From NCBI GenBank assembly GCA_033220425.1, contig CM065646.1, forward strand, positions 1,557,501 to 1,621,500: a stretch of DNA of 64,000 nucleotides, read 5' to 3'. This document shows, in pieces, positions 32,986 through 43,419 of this stretch (its first letter is position 1; each line of letters opens with the position of its first letter). The translations under genes and the position numbers were made by a program. Below the pieces are notes generated by a model. The model worked only from the letters and a program-made list of their open reading frames with translations, did not search any database and was not told the DNA's origin. The stretch comes from Lepraria neglecta (Eukaryota; Ascomycota; Lecanoromycetes; Lecanorales; Stereocaulaceae).

Positions 32986-34032
32986 TTTGGCGGTAGTGAG
33001 TGAAGTTGTAAAGATGTGGTAATGGTTTGTGAAGTTGTTGGCTTGTTGAGGTAAGCGTAGATGATTTGGGTTGAAGGTGATGTGTGTGAGTTGTTGAGTT
33101 GGTGGATGGTAGATGGTTGGAAAGAGAAGATGAGAAAGGTGAAGATCTTGCAATCTGGTTGCCTGGTTGCTCTTTATGCGATTCCATTGTCTATCCCCGT
33201 TGTTTACAAGCAGATTTTACTAGCAAATAGACGGAGATATCTATTAGTACTCCATAGATTCCTATCTCTTAGCTATTTAGTCAATTGAGAGCTTTCTGCC
33301 ATTGGAACAGAGGAAATGTCTGCTTAAGTATCTTTTGGGAAGTTGGGATTAAAAAAATCATATGGAATTTCGACTTCCGTAGTGGTGCTTTGCATGTGAC
33401 ATTTGATGTTGGAAAAGAAAATTGGAGCAAAAGTCCTCAAAGCATAGTGGACTTCCAAAATCACATGCGTTCAGCCGAACGGCAGGTGAGTTGATCATGA
33501 CAGCCTATTTTGCCGCTTACCTAGAATTTTGCAATACCTTGGACGATATGCCGCTTGAGATCTCTGGGAATTGCTGAAGAGGTCTAGAATGCCGCGTCGA
33601 AAGTTTATTTGACAAATTAGACAATTAATACTGGAAACTCTTCCATCCGTGCATCCAAGTCTGGTGTGCTGGCTGAGTGATACAAATGATCGATGGCAAA
33701 CAGGAGGAATGTCGGATAAATCGATACTAGACCGGGTATGAAAATCAATGTCTTGCCCATAGAAGCCTTCGACGAGATTTCTCATATGTCCACTCTCTCA
33801 TTCCAACTCTTATGACCGCTGATCCGAGTTTTCATCTGTACCGACAAATTTTGTTAGAATATTTGACCTCATCTATTGTACTCACCCAACAAGGAGATAA
33901 CATGGATGACAGAGCTTTGGAAGTTGATCCAAACGTTACAGCAAACTTGTAATTGACTAAAAGGTCCGCGCGGAATTGTCACCACCAGAAATACCTGGGC
34001 TCCCGATGTTGCAGAAAAATTGCTTCATGATA
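32986..34032. other. Intergenic, nothing recognised
   Basis: A 96-codon minus frame (33495-33785) was considered but has no domain or conserved text. The left part is the leader of the secreted-protein gene. Confidence 0.4.
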
Positions 34033-35112
34033 TCATGCGTTTGAGTCTGTAGGCGTTCGTAACGCCCAAAACTCGCTTCTGTCTTCAATCAGTCCAAGTA
34101 TGCAATTTGCCCCAAATGGTATCACGAGACTTACTGCTCTCGATAGAGCCGTCGAATCAAAGAGTTCTCGCGTCTCCGTAATCAAATACGCAACGTGAAG
34201 GCCAAGAAGCTTCTCCAAATTTTTGAAGCTGAGTAAGCTCGAACCGCAAAGCAAGATCATGGTTATCCTCATCGCCTCCTCTGGTAGTATCTCGCCATGC
34301 GATCTGAGGACCAGCACATGTGCAACGACTCCTCTGTCGAATTCTGGACAGTCTTCACGTCCTGGTGGATCGGGTATGGACACAAATCTGCGTTCATCTA
34401 CAAGATGCCGAAATCGATTTATTATTATTGAGCCCGCGACACCGAAACAGTATAAAAGTCGGTTAGGGTTGTAGAACCAGAGTAACTCAATGTCACCCTT
34501 GTGTCTCTGCGAATGGGCTATCGACTCGGCGATTGAGAGTCCAAAAATATCATGGACTGGGGGTGTTGCAAGCACAGGCTGGATCCACTCACGGGCGATT
34601 GCTTCGTTGCCATGGGGCAGATGATATAAGTGAGAGAGAGCCATGTCAGTTGGGGATGTTATGGCCGGAAAGGTTGGAGTGCCCACAACGCTCGAGAATT
34701 TTTGCCGTCCAGTTGCATCGAAAACTAGATTCTGCGATTGTAAATCTCCAGACTCCTCTACTCCTAAGCGATTTTTCTTGGCATAGCACACTAGCCGCCC
34801 ACTCACATACGTGATATCCTCTTAGGGTGTAGCGCATACCCAAAGACTGTAATTTGCGAAGAATTGAGCTATAATACAGAGTAATCCATTGAGATAAGGA
34901 ACGAGCCCCGTGGGTCGGTGGTTGCCAGTTGCCAGTCTTGATGAGCCGCAGAATCCTGCATCTTCAAGAAATGTCCTTTGTTCGGCTCTCTCGGTTTCAA
35001 TATCTATTTCAAGATAGTCCGGGTGCAAATGGCACGACCAGTTCAGGAGCAGAATTGAATCATGATCTGTAACCCTAGATTCCCTTGCGCAAGATTCATG
35101 TGAAACTGACAA
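34033..35112 (-). pseudogene. Unrecognised gene split by one in-frame TAA
   Basis: Two minus-strand frames, 35112-34822 and 34806-34033, lie in the same phase with only TAA (34822-34824) between them; the joined text would be about 359 residues. The first part has ESRVTDHDSILLLNWSCHLH and ends IAQFFANYSLWVCATP. The second begins EDITYVSGRLVCYAKKNRLG and runs through HLPHGNEAIAREWIQPVLA, LLWFYNPNRLLYCFGVAGS and EEAMRITMILLCGSSLL. Composition looks coding throughout. CAA in place of TAA would give one frame. No GT..AG pair removes the stop and keeps frame. I do not recognise the family; it could equally be two chance-adjacent frames. Confidence 0.4.
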
Positions 35113-35514
35113 GCTTTAATACTTTAAAGCCAAGCATGCTCTATCAAGAGCTCGTTAATCCATCTTCGAGAGTGTGGGTTCAAATGGCAATATTCGCCCA
35201 ATCACGAAAAACGATTCGTGAAGAAACGAAGCAAGCCTCCTGAATCCCAAGCGAAGCACCTCAATTATGCTTAATCAAACATGTCACCAAAAAATAGCAC
35301 TGGACATGCAGGTACTTGTGGGGGTAACAAGACATTCCGAAAAAAGGAGCGGCTGAAACACACGCGCTCGAACCGTTAAGCATGAATGAATACGAAGCGA
35401 CCTGGGAAGTCAAACATGCACGCGCAAAACAACCCGATAAAAAGGAGGATTGCAACGAACCATACAAAACCTGCGCCCCCCCCACCGGGTTTTTGATGTT
35501 GCTTCTGATGAAAG
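35113..35514. other. Intergenic, divergent promoter region
   Basis: Lies between the unrecognised minus-strand gene and the secreted-protein gene. The minus frames 35261-35771 mirror the plus coding strand. Confidence 0.4.
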
Positions 35515-36099
35515 ATGGGTTGCATGCCAACGTGGATTGTTGCGTTACTTGGGTTTCGCGGTTTCGCGGTTGCAGCACCACCTCTTTTATTGCCATCATC
35601 ATCGCTGTTGACTAGCCCAAAAAATGTCAATGCTACCCTACCGTTCAATTTCACAATATCCAACCCCCTGAAGTACGTAAATACTGATTCCACAAGCCAA
35701 TAAAGTGCCCACTGACCACTCATCAGCCTACCTCCACCTCCCGAGCCATATGACCTGACTTCAGAAGGCATAACAGTAACATTTTATCACTACGGCTCCT
35801 GGATCAGCAAGCCGCACGCGATATCATGCATATACCACGCCATTGGAGACGCTGTAGAAGACCATTCCAACGTTTGGTTTGACCCGATTGGCGCAAGTGG
35901 ATTGTGGTATCAGCAACAACATGTTCAGCTTTCCCTGATTCCTGGTGCGAGCATGACTTGGAGAATGTGGTTTGGGGCAGCGGTTGTGCTGGGGATATTT
36001 ATAGATGAGTATAATTGTCTGGCCTTTGACTACGAAGTCGAGGTGGCCGGGGGTTCGCTTGGTATGATAGGTTCTGGGAGTTTGAGTGCTTGGAGATAA
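35515..36099 (+). CDS. Small secreted protein, two exons
   Basis: Exons 35515-35672 and 35727-36099 are joined across a 54-nt GTACGT..CATCAG intron (phase 2) to give 176 residues. The N-terminus is a signal peptide (MGCMPTWIVALLGFRGFAVA, cleavage near VAAPP). The mature part has N-glycosylation sites (NATLP, NFTIS), then LPPPPEPYDLTSEGITVTFY, HYGSWISKPHAISCIYHAIG, and ends FDYEVEVAGGSLGMIGSGSL. It has few cysteines and looks beta-rich. No named domain was recognised. The partial gene at 63720-64000 has the same layout (leader, Asn-Ala-Thr site, intron, P-x-P-x-(Y/F)..(V/I)-x-(F/L)-Y) and may be a paralogue. Confidence 0.75.
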
Positions 36100-36230
36100 T
36101 TCGGGAAGAAAGCAAGATTGGAAGTTAGAGGTGGCCAGGCCAGGTCACCTTTCGCTGTAAAATCAATACTTTCAATAAAGTATATCTCTTCTTATTTTCA
36201 AACATTTCACCAAGTATTTGCCACCAGCGG

Positions 36231-36452
36231 GTAGAAGGGTTCACCCCCTCAGTTGTCAAACCCCCTCAGTTGTCAGTTTGTATGCAACAATCGATTTTTA
36301 TTGCAGATTTCGACTTATTCAACACCAACAACCCCTTAGATCACGTCCCGAATCATGTCTACGATGCCTAAGAAATCTGCAATAAAAATCGATTGTTGCA
36401 TACAAACTGACAACTGAGGGGGTTTGACAACTGAGGGGGTGAACCCTTCTAC
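36231..36452. repeat. MITE-like element with perfect 80-bp terminal inverted repeats
   Basis: The left arm 36231-36310 and right arm 36373-36452 are exact reverse complements over 80 bp, with a 62-bp spacer. Each arm contains two direct copies of CCCCCTCAGTTGTCA-like text. The dinucleotide TA stands at 36232-36233 and 36450-36451, so the element proper is probably 36234-36449, beginning GAAGGGTTCA and ending TGAACCCTTC, with a TA target duplication as in Tc1/mariner elements. It has no coding capacity. Perfect arms suggest a recent insertion or ongoing arm correction. It lies about 160 bp upstream of the COX17 ATG and 130 bp past the secreted-protein gene, so it may affect either transcript. 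Confidence 0.85.
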
Positions 36453-36611
36453 TGGGCGCTTGGCAGCCCTGCCATAACTCCGCTTACAACCCGATGAGAT
36501 CAAACATTGTAAAAAGACTTTGAGTCTATACAACCACTTTATCTGTGATCTTGTATCCTCTATACCTTTCATATCCCGCGATTCCAACCATTTCCTCCGA
36601 AATCCAACACA

Positions 36612-37074
36612 ATGTCATCAACAGCTCTCGCACCTACGTCAACGAGTATGCCCCATTCCTTCATCTTTCCTCGAGATCTTCCCTCCGTCATCTTGACCGT
36701 TCGACATCACAGAGCATTGAAGTTGACCTAGCTTCCTTAATACAGCACCCGCTACAGCAGCAAACATGTCCTCCGACCTCAAACCACCGGGGCAGGCCGC
36801 CGCAGCCGTCAAGGTACCTCGCTCTCGCCTTCCTTGCTCTCCACCTTCGCATCGATCCCGCAATCCTCCCAATCTCTAGACTTCTCATTAGCCAAATATT
36901 CTATGATCAATGCTGACCAAAATCACATAGCCCTGCTGCGTATGCAAAGACGAAAAGGCCTCCCGGGACGAATGCATGCTCTTCAGCAACGCAGATAATC
37001 CGCAAGAGGCGTGTCAGGGAACGGTGGAGAGGTATAGGAGTTGTATGAAGGGGTTTGGGTTTAATATAAATTGA
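36612..37074 (+). CDS. COX17: COX17 copper chaperone for cytochrome c oxidase
   Basis: Three exons (36612-36645, 36746-36813, 36931-37074) with GT-AG introns of 100 and 117 nt give 81 residues. The core is KPCCVCKDEKASRDECMLFS followed by ACQGTVERYRSCMKGFGF: the Cu-binding C-C-x-C and the twin Cx9C pairs of the CHCH fold are all present. The protein carries Cu(I) in the intermembrane space to Sco1 and Cox11 for complex IV assembly. The N-terminus is extended and Ala/Thr/Ser-rich. Translation could also start at the internal ATG of exon 2 (MSSDLKPPGQ), which would leave intron 1 in the 5' UTR. A MITE-like element lies just upstream. Confidence 0.93.
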
Positions 37075-37328
37075 GCGATAAGGGCAGTGAGGGAGTGATG
37101 GAGGTCGCTGTTGGGAGCACGTTTAGTCGTTGTATGACTAGGATGATGACGCATTAGAATGGAGTTGCACTGCTTGGAACGTCTTTGCGGCATCTACAAG
37201 GAAAAATACATGGGACTCTACTCTGGTTATAGACCTGAAGGATGTGTAAGATACAAGATGATGGAGGGAACGCTTATGTTGAACAGACACGGGTATCTTA
37301 GAAGAGATTCTCCACGCAATGCAATCGC

Positions 37329-39313
37329 TTAAGACTTTTTCTGTCCTTTGCCACTCTTCGCTTCTCTTGGTGGCGTCGCTCTTGTTCCCTTGCCAGGTGA
37401 CAGCAACGGTTTCTTCTCTTCCTTCTTTTCTGTTCCTTTTGCCTGCATCTGCGCTCGGAAGCCGAACCATTCCTCCATGACGCCACTCCGCAGAATCAGC
37501 TGCCAAGTGCACCAGAGATAACAAATGCTGAATCCTACAACTCCAATAAGCACATTGAGTACCACCCACAAGTCCGGCTTCCCTTTCGGCATCTCCACAA
37601 ATGCCTCTAGCAGATGCCATGCTGCCATCACAGCATAAAAAGTCAGATGCAGAGCCTGTGTCGATAAGCGCATCCCGCTCTTGCTCGCCTGTTTTCCGAC
37701 GTATAGGTCCAGGCTCGTCGGTGGAAGTCCCATCAAGTACGCCCATAGCAATGAGAGGACATAGTATGGCACCCTCAATTCATCCCTCTTCAGCAACGGG
37801 AACAAGGTCCAAACCCCTAGCAAATTCGCCAAGCCAATCCATGCTCTCATCTCAACGCCCAAGCCGCCATCGCCCGCAAGCAGGATCGTCATAGGCAGCA
37901 AAGGCAACAGATCGCTCTTCTCATGGACCTGGAAGCTGCATAGGAAAAAGCCCCACGCACTGCTCGCTAGGGCCCACGGGAGCAATTCTTTTCGTGGAAA
38001 TAGCGAGATAATCATGCAGGCTGGTAGTATCGACATGAAAGTGGCAAAAAGAGACACACGCTGTAGTAGAGGAATTGGGTAGGTGTGTAGTTTGTGGATA
38101 GTGTGAATGGCGCACCACATATTGGCGACTTTATCTTCGAAGAGGCCGCGAGCGAAGGGGAAGACTCTGTGGATGGTCTGGGTTAATTGTAGGAGGAGCG
38201 GGTAGAACATTGATTGTGGGTCGATATAGGGTAAGACGAGAGCGAAGAGAGAGTTGACGTGGCGATCGATTGTGGAGAGGGGCTGAGACGTGCCAAGTTG
38301 TGAATCATATAGGGAGCCGAGGAGTAGCGGAGCGAAGATCAGAGCGAACGATAGGAGGGTGATAGATGCTATGCCTATGAAGCGACCAATATGCAAACGT
38401 GGCAGGAGGCAGACGCCCAAGAGGTAGGCGAAGATTGCAGGCGCGAAGTACAAGGCCATTTGCTTGTAGCACAGCGCCGCAACAAAGAATGTGCAGGCCC
38501 AGATGGGATGGTCCGAGAGCATACACGACATGCTGGCTAGCACGAAGCCTAGCATGATAGTGTTGTACTGGAAGTGACCATGGTCGATGAGGATAGTGGC
38601 CGGCTGCATCAGTATCGCTACCAGCGCTATCGAGCTCTCCCATTTGCTGACGCCTCGTAGCTGAGCGAGCCTTCGACTCACTATTATAGCGGCTGGGATG
38701 TACGTGAGGTACTCGGAGACGATGACTGTTGCGCGCATGTAGACTTTGAGGAGTTGCTGCTCTATGCCTCGAGAAGAATCCAAGGCGAACCATGATGGGT
38801 TGACCAATGACCCGCTAACATTCCACTTAGCATATGGCACCCAATATGATTGAATTTCTTACATCTTTCCAAGAAGCCAGCTATGGTACGCTGTCAAGGG
38901 CGGGTAATCCAAGCCCCAGTATTCGAGATCGTAAAAGTACCATTGGGATATAGGCAGGTGCGTCGTAACCTCCATCCAATGTCTCTGAGCCTCGTAGTCA
39001 CCGTGCATGGGTGGAGTCTGAAAGCCTGGACAGTATTAATGGAAAGCCGGATGATTGGTTCGTGCAACGTACCAGAGTATCCCCAAAGGCCTGTGCACCA
39101 TCTGAAAAGGCCCACGATCATAAGCGCCAATGGCAAGATCACCCATTGCGAAGTGTTTTTCCTTGCTGGCCAGAAGAATGCTACTAAGGGGAATGCTGGA
39201 CTTTGGGCGACAGCTTTGGAGTCTGACAACGCAATCTCATTGCTAGAGGTCGCCGGTTGAGAGGCTTCTTTCTTCTTCTTCCTTGGTTTGTGAGGCGTAC
39301 CAGGGGCCGCCAT
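37329..39313 (-). CDS. ALG6: Dolichyl-P-Glc:Man9GlcNAc2-PP-dolichol alpha-1,3-glucosyltransferase
   Basis: ER membrane enzyme adding the first glucose to the lipid-linked N-glycan precursor. Exons 39313-39073, 39025-38863 and 38814-37329 join through 47- and 48-nt introns to 629 residues. The N-terminal cytosolic segment is Lys-rich (KPRKKKKEA), followed by a first membrane span ([16 protein letters not shown]). Splicing restores the ALG6 hallmark [18 protein letters not shown] then [19 protein letters not shown] and [12 protein letters not shown], in the first lumenal loop; the ALG8 version of this loop differs. About ten more hydrophobic spans follow, then a basic C-terminal tail. It is convergent with COX17 and divergent from the nucleolin-like gene. 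Confidence 0.94.
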
Positions 39314-40003
39314 TTCAATACCTATTTCTCTCCAGATGGAGAGGGGTCCGTAATGTCACAATGGACTCGACCTCTTCGGCCGACGGCGCGTTCGAGGTCG
39401 CGAGGTTCATAAGGCTGACTCAAGCGTACTGGGTTGCATTAGCTCCACGCTAAGGAACTCCCCCGCCTCGGCCACGAAATTTTCCTGATAAACTTTCAAA
39501 TTTCTTCCCACCTCATCCTCTTTACACTACAGCCACTTTTTCATCTTGAGGGACAACACTTACCAAACTTACCTTTACACACATACAGACTGCCGCACTT
39601 CGTTCAGTGGGATCATTCAGTGGACTCAGTGGGTTCTTCTTGACTGTGACCGGGGGCTGATCCGTGGGCTCTGAGGGCATATCGATTCTCGTCGATACTG
39701 TGGGCTTGAGCATACATACACAAAGATACTAAGGCATCTGCATCCTGCATTTGTCCTGAGGGATTCTACTGTGGGCTTTGAGCAATCAGAGGGTCGCCGC
39801 ACACAGGAAATTCAGCATCTGAATTTTCATCTGAGGGGTCATTGTACACCGAGGGAAATTCTCAACCAAGATCAAACACATTACATGTGAATCCACTCTC
39901 TTGTCCTTCCTTGTTGTCTCAACCTTCCAAGTTGTCTTCACCCTCGTTTGAATCATCAGTACTAACCATTCCTTCGCTAGCAGAAGCACGGAAATTCGCG
40001 GCA
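39314..40003. other. Divergent promoter region with short repeats
   Basis: Lies between ALG6 and the nucleolin-like gene. It contains several loosely repeated CAGTGG/GTGGG(C/T)T units around 39605-39680 and 39770. The plus frame is open before 40004, but the text is leader-like. Confidence 0.5.
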
Positions 40004-41652
40004 ATGGGGAAGACAAAGTCCGCACTGGCTGCCAAGGCCGGCAAAGACACACAGGTCAAATCGATTTCATCAGTCAAAGAAGGCGCCGTCACTAAACAAT
40101 CCCAGACTCCTAAGGCTAAGAGCAAGGAGATGGCCAAGCAGGTGGCAGTGAAGGCCGACAAGAAATCCAAGAAGGCCAAGAAAGAGCCTACACCCGTATC
40201 GAGTAGCGGGAGCGAGAGCGAAGACGAGGAGGAGAGCAGTGCAAGCTCTGCCAGCAGTGATGAGGAGGAAGCTCCTATCCCCAAGAAAGCCGCCAAAGCC
40301 AACGGTGTCAAGACTAATGGTGTCGCCAAAGCAGTGGCCAAAGCTGATGCTGAGGGCTCAGACTCTTCCGAGTCTTCTGATGATGAGGACGAGCCTACCG
40401 CACCGAAGGCAAAGGCCGTCGCAGGCGCAAAAGATGAGTCTGACAGCGATGAAGGTACCAGCGAAGGTACCAGCGAAGGTACAAGCGAGGGAAGCAGCGA
40501 GGAAGAGAGTGATGATGAGGAAGCACCCAAAATGCCTGGCCCTGTCGATGCTTCAGGCTTGAATGGCAAGCTTGCAAAGGCTGCATCCAAAGACGTACGT
40601 ATCATCACTGCTATTCGCGTTTGAGTCTCCGGCGCATCGGGTACTGACCTTTACAGGCTTCATCTGATGAGGAATCCGGTAGCGAAGGCACCTCATCTGG
40701 CACGTCTGAATCCTCATCGGATGAGGAGAGCGAAGAAGAGGCTCCAGCCCCCAAGAAGCGCAAGGCAGAAGCCGAAGCTACACCCGTCTCAAAGAAAGCG
40801 AAGACTGACCCGGGTAATGATGACGAGGCGAAGAAGAACCTTTTCATCGGTCATCTTTCATACAATGTCGACGAGGAGTGGCTCACGCGCGAATTCGAGA
40901 ACTTCGGAGAGTTGACTCGCGTCAAAGTCGTGACCGATCGCGAGAGTGGGCAGTCTCGAGGGTAAGCACTCTAGTAATCGCTCTCAATGGACTTCCTCTG
41001 ACGTTCACATCACTACAGATTCGGCTACGTCGAATTTGCCAATCCCGCTGATGGCGTCAAAGCTCAAGCAGAGATGCACGAAGTCGAGATTGATGGCCGC
41101 AGCATCAACGTCGATTTCTCCAAGCCCAAAGATGCAGCCACGCCTCGTCAAGACCGCCAAAAGTCCTATGGTGATTCGCTCAGCGCCGCCAGCGAGACTA
41201 TCTTCGTTGCCAACCTTCCTTTCGACGTCAGTGAAGACGCTGTGGGTGAAGAGTTCGGCAAGCATGGCAATGTCCTCGGTGTTCGTCTTCCCACAGATAT
41301 GAACTCAGGAGCTCCCAAGGGTTTCGGATACGTGCAATTTGCCTCTGTCGAGGAAGCGCAGGAGGTGTTTGGCAAGATGACTGGGGCTACGATCATGGGC
41401 CGTCCTATTCGTCTCGACTACTCTACTCCTCGTCCACCACGCAATGACGACTCTCCTCGTGGACGTGGAGGTCGTGGTGGCTTTAATGATCGTGGAGGAC
41501 GTGGTGGTGGACGCGGTCGTGGTGGCTTCGATCGCGGTGGACGTGGCGGAGGTCGTGGAGGGTTTGACCGTGGCCGTGGCGGACGTGGGGGCTCGACTAA
41601 TCGTGGAGGTGTTGGCGAATTCAAAGGCAAGAAGATCAACTTCAACGAGTAG
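40004..41652 (+). CDS. Nucleolin/Nsr1/Gar2-like nucleolar RNA-binding protein
   Basis: Exons 40004-40594, 40657-40961 and 41019-41652 (introns 62 and 57 nt) give 509 residues. The N-terminal ~250 residues alternate Lys-rich and acidic Ser blocks (SGSESEDEEESSASSASSDE and repeated EGTS units), typical of casein-kinase-phosphorylated nucleolar proteins. RRM1 follows (NLFIGHLSYNVDEEW, RNP1 RGFGYVEF, from about residue 257), then RRM2 (TIFVANLPFDVSEDA, RNP1 KGFGYVQF, from about 358), and a Gly/Arg-rich RGG tail. Yeast Nsr1 and fission yeast Gar2 share this order and act in pre-rRNA processing and 40S assembly. The start at MGKTKSALAAKAGK was preferred over an upstream in-frame ATG because the upstream text is not protein-like. 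Confidence 0.93.
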
Positions 41653-42236
41653 AGGTGTGGTAAGTGCCCTTGTTCACAGTGCTTGGTAGTCCTTTTTGAC
41701 TGTTGAGCTTGCTGTCTGAATTTCCTTTGTTGTGCGATGGTTCTACAAAAGTTCTTCTTTTCTATGCTCGGATACGATGGCTTACTACTTGTACAGTACC
41801 TTGTGTACTTAATACTTGTATGCGGAATGGCTAGGATGACACAGATATGGAGGCAAAGTCGTGGTGGTAGGATATGCTCAAGGCGAAATTATTATGCTCA
41901 AATCGGATAGAGGAATACAATTGCTACATTTCAACAGGAATCCACATTTGCATGTTGAATTATCTGACAGCTTCAAGGCAACCACCGGTCAAGTTCGGAC
42001 GTTGTCTACTAATAATAAATGCTTAAGTTGCCATTGGTGGGATCGGAATTCCTCTTCTTTCGCGGTGGTGTCAGTATACCGAGCTTGACCGACTGACTTA
42101 CTTTTTTCTCATCCCGATCACCTCCTCAGCATAGCTAGAAATAGCTACAAGACGATCCCTTATGAAAGATGCTCTTCATTAACGGTCACCAACAACTCGC
42201 TGTGCTGTCCCATGCAAAATCGGCGGTCATACCACA
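41653..42236. other. Intergenic, nothing recognised
   Basis: Trailer of the nucleolin-like gene and leader of the small secreted-protein gene. A 75-codon plus frame (41861-42088) lacks features. Confidence 0.45.
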
Positions 42237-42631
42237 ATGAAGACTTCCACCATCCTCGCCATCACAGCAATGTTCACAGCCTTCCTGATAGACGCCTTAC
42301 CAGCCAATGGACCACCAGCTCGTCAGCCAGAGAGGTAGGTGGGAGTACCTTGATCTCTCGACTCATGCTATTCCATTGTCTCTGTACCAATGTACTAATT
42401 TACCTCTCCGTAGCGACATGATCATCACACTCAACATCGCCACTGGCTCAAACGCCCTTTCGCAGCCCAGTTGCAAGTGTGAGTCTGTAGTGTCTCTGCA
42501 TACATGGTGTAAAGAGGGAAGCTGACTGGGGCAATCAAGCGGAGAGTTGCGAATTTGGTGATGACTGCGGTGTTGGTGGGGGGGGGGGGGTGGTAGATTG
42601 GCCGCATTATAAGTGTTTCATGGTCCACTGA
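42237..42631 (+). CDS. Tiny cysteine-rich secreted protein, three exons (effector-like)
   Basis: The ATG at 42237 opens a signal peptide, MKTSTILAITAMFTAFLIDA. Proposed exons are 42237-42334, 42414-42478 and 42540-42631, with introns GTAGGT..CCGTAG (79 nt) and GTGAGT..ATCAAG (61 nt, branch-like GCTGAC near the acceptor). The joined product is 84 residues. The mature end reads SCKSESCEFGDDCG, five Gly, VVDWPHYKCFMVH, with cysteines at about 53, 58, 64 and 80. The glycines are encoded by a G13 tract (42578-42590). If the second intron is retained the protein ends at a TGA at 42523 with 69 residues. Size, leader and cysteines are those of fungal apoplastic small secreted proteins, but no family was recognised, and the frame after the G tract depends on its exact length. 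Confidence 0.6.
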
Positions 42632-43419
42632 GTGAGTGATTCGATAGTTATAAGGGTTCGCGGTAGATGAAGCAGGCCTGCAGGGATACATAATGAACAT
42701 TCTCCACAACTCGTCCAAGTGTGTTTCTAGACCAGGGTAACAATTCGATCCGCGGAAGTTGGTTAGTCGAGGAAGGAACATATTAGAACCTCCTTTCTGC
42801 GATAATGGTAAAATAATTAAGAATTCCCTTATCGGGACGTAGCCCCGCCGTAGGGCGCAGGGGTCCAGGCAGTGATTCAGGGTCTTTGGCGTCATCTGCG
42901 TGTCGATCATCAACTACCACCTCAGCTCCTGTGCAACTTCACCACCTGCTTCCTTCCAGCTTGCTCTGCATGAACGAATTGCTGCATCGTTATAGGAGGG
43001 AACGCCATAGCGACATCATTAGCGAGATCAATGCGCTGCACTGCTCAATGATTTAGACGGAGAACAAAGGGCGGTCTGTGAGAGTGGGCCCCCTTGTTCA
43101 ACCATTCAACAAACCCCAACGGCTTCAACAGTCCTGGAAAGTCAGCAGAAGGCGTCAGCTAGGCTCTTATCGCCGGACGATAGTAAAAAACATTGATCAT
43201 GCAGCCGTCACTCAATCATTCCTCCCGCGCACGAGAAGGCTTCAGTCCTTGCACCACAGATCACATGGACCAACCAGCTCGCATCTCTCGATCATTATCA
43301 GGTATCAGTAGGTTGAGATCAGATGGTACGTTCCTCTCCAGCACAGCTTTCTGAGCAATCGATCGATCTTCTCTCCTTCCCCTTGCATGAGAGGCGCATT
43401 TAAGCAATCACCCTGAGCC
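42632..43419. other. Intergenic, nothing recognised
   Basis: The minus frame 42431-42913 runs antisense to the secreted-protein gene and has no domain. Leader of the next gene. Confidence 0.45.

Noticed and set aside
33495-33785. 96-codon minus-strand frame
   Set aside because: No domain, leader, splice signals or neighbouring coding text.
34774-34834. A 49-nt GTATGC..CTAG intron over the TAA of the gene at 34033-35112
   Set aside because: Removing it changes the frame and meets a stop within ten codons.
35150-35190. GGTTCAAAT box resembling a tRNA T-arm
   Set aside because: No matching acceptor, D or anticodon stems could be folded around it.
40443-40500. Tandem GAAGGTACCAGC repeats
   Set aside because: In-frame codon repeats for the EGTS units of the nucleolin-like protein; explained by the coding sequence.
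39919-40608. 229-codon minus-strand open frame, Ser/Ala-rich
   Set aside because: Mirror of the acidic/Ser-rich N-terminus of the nucleolin-like gene; no independent protein features.
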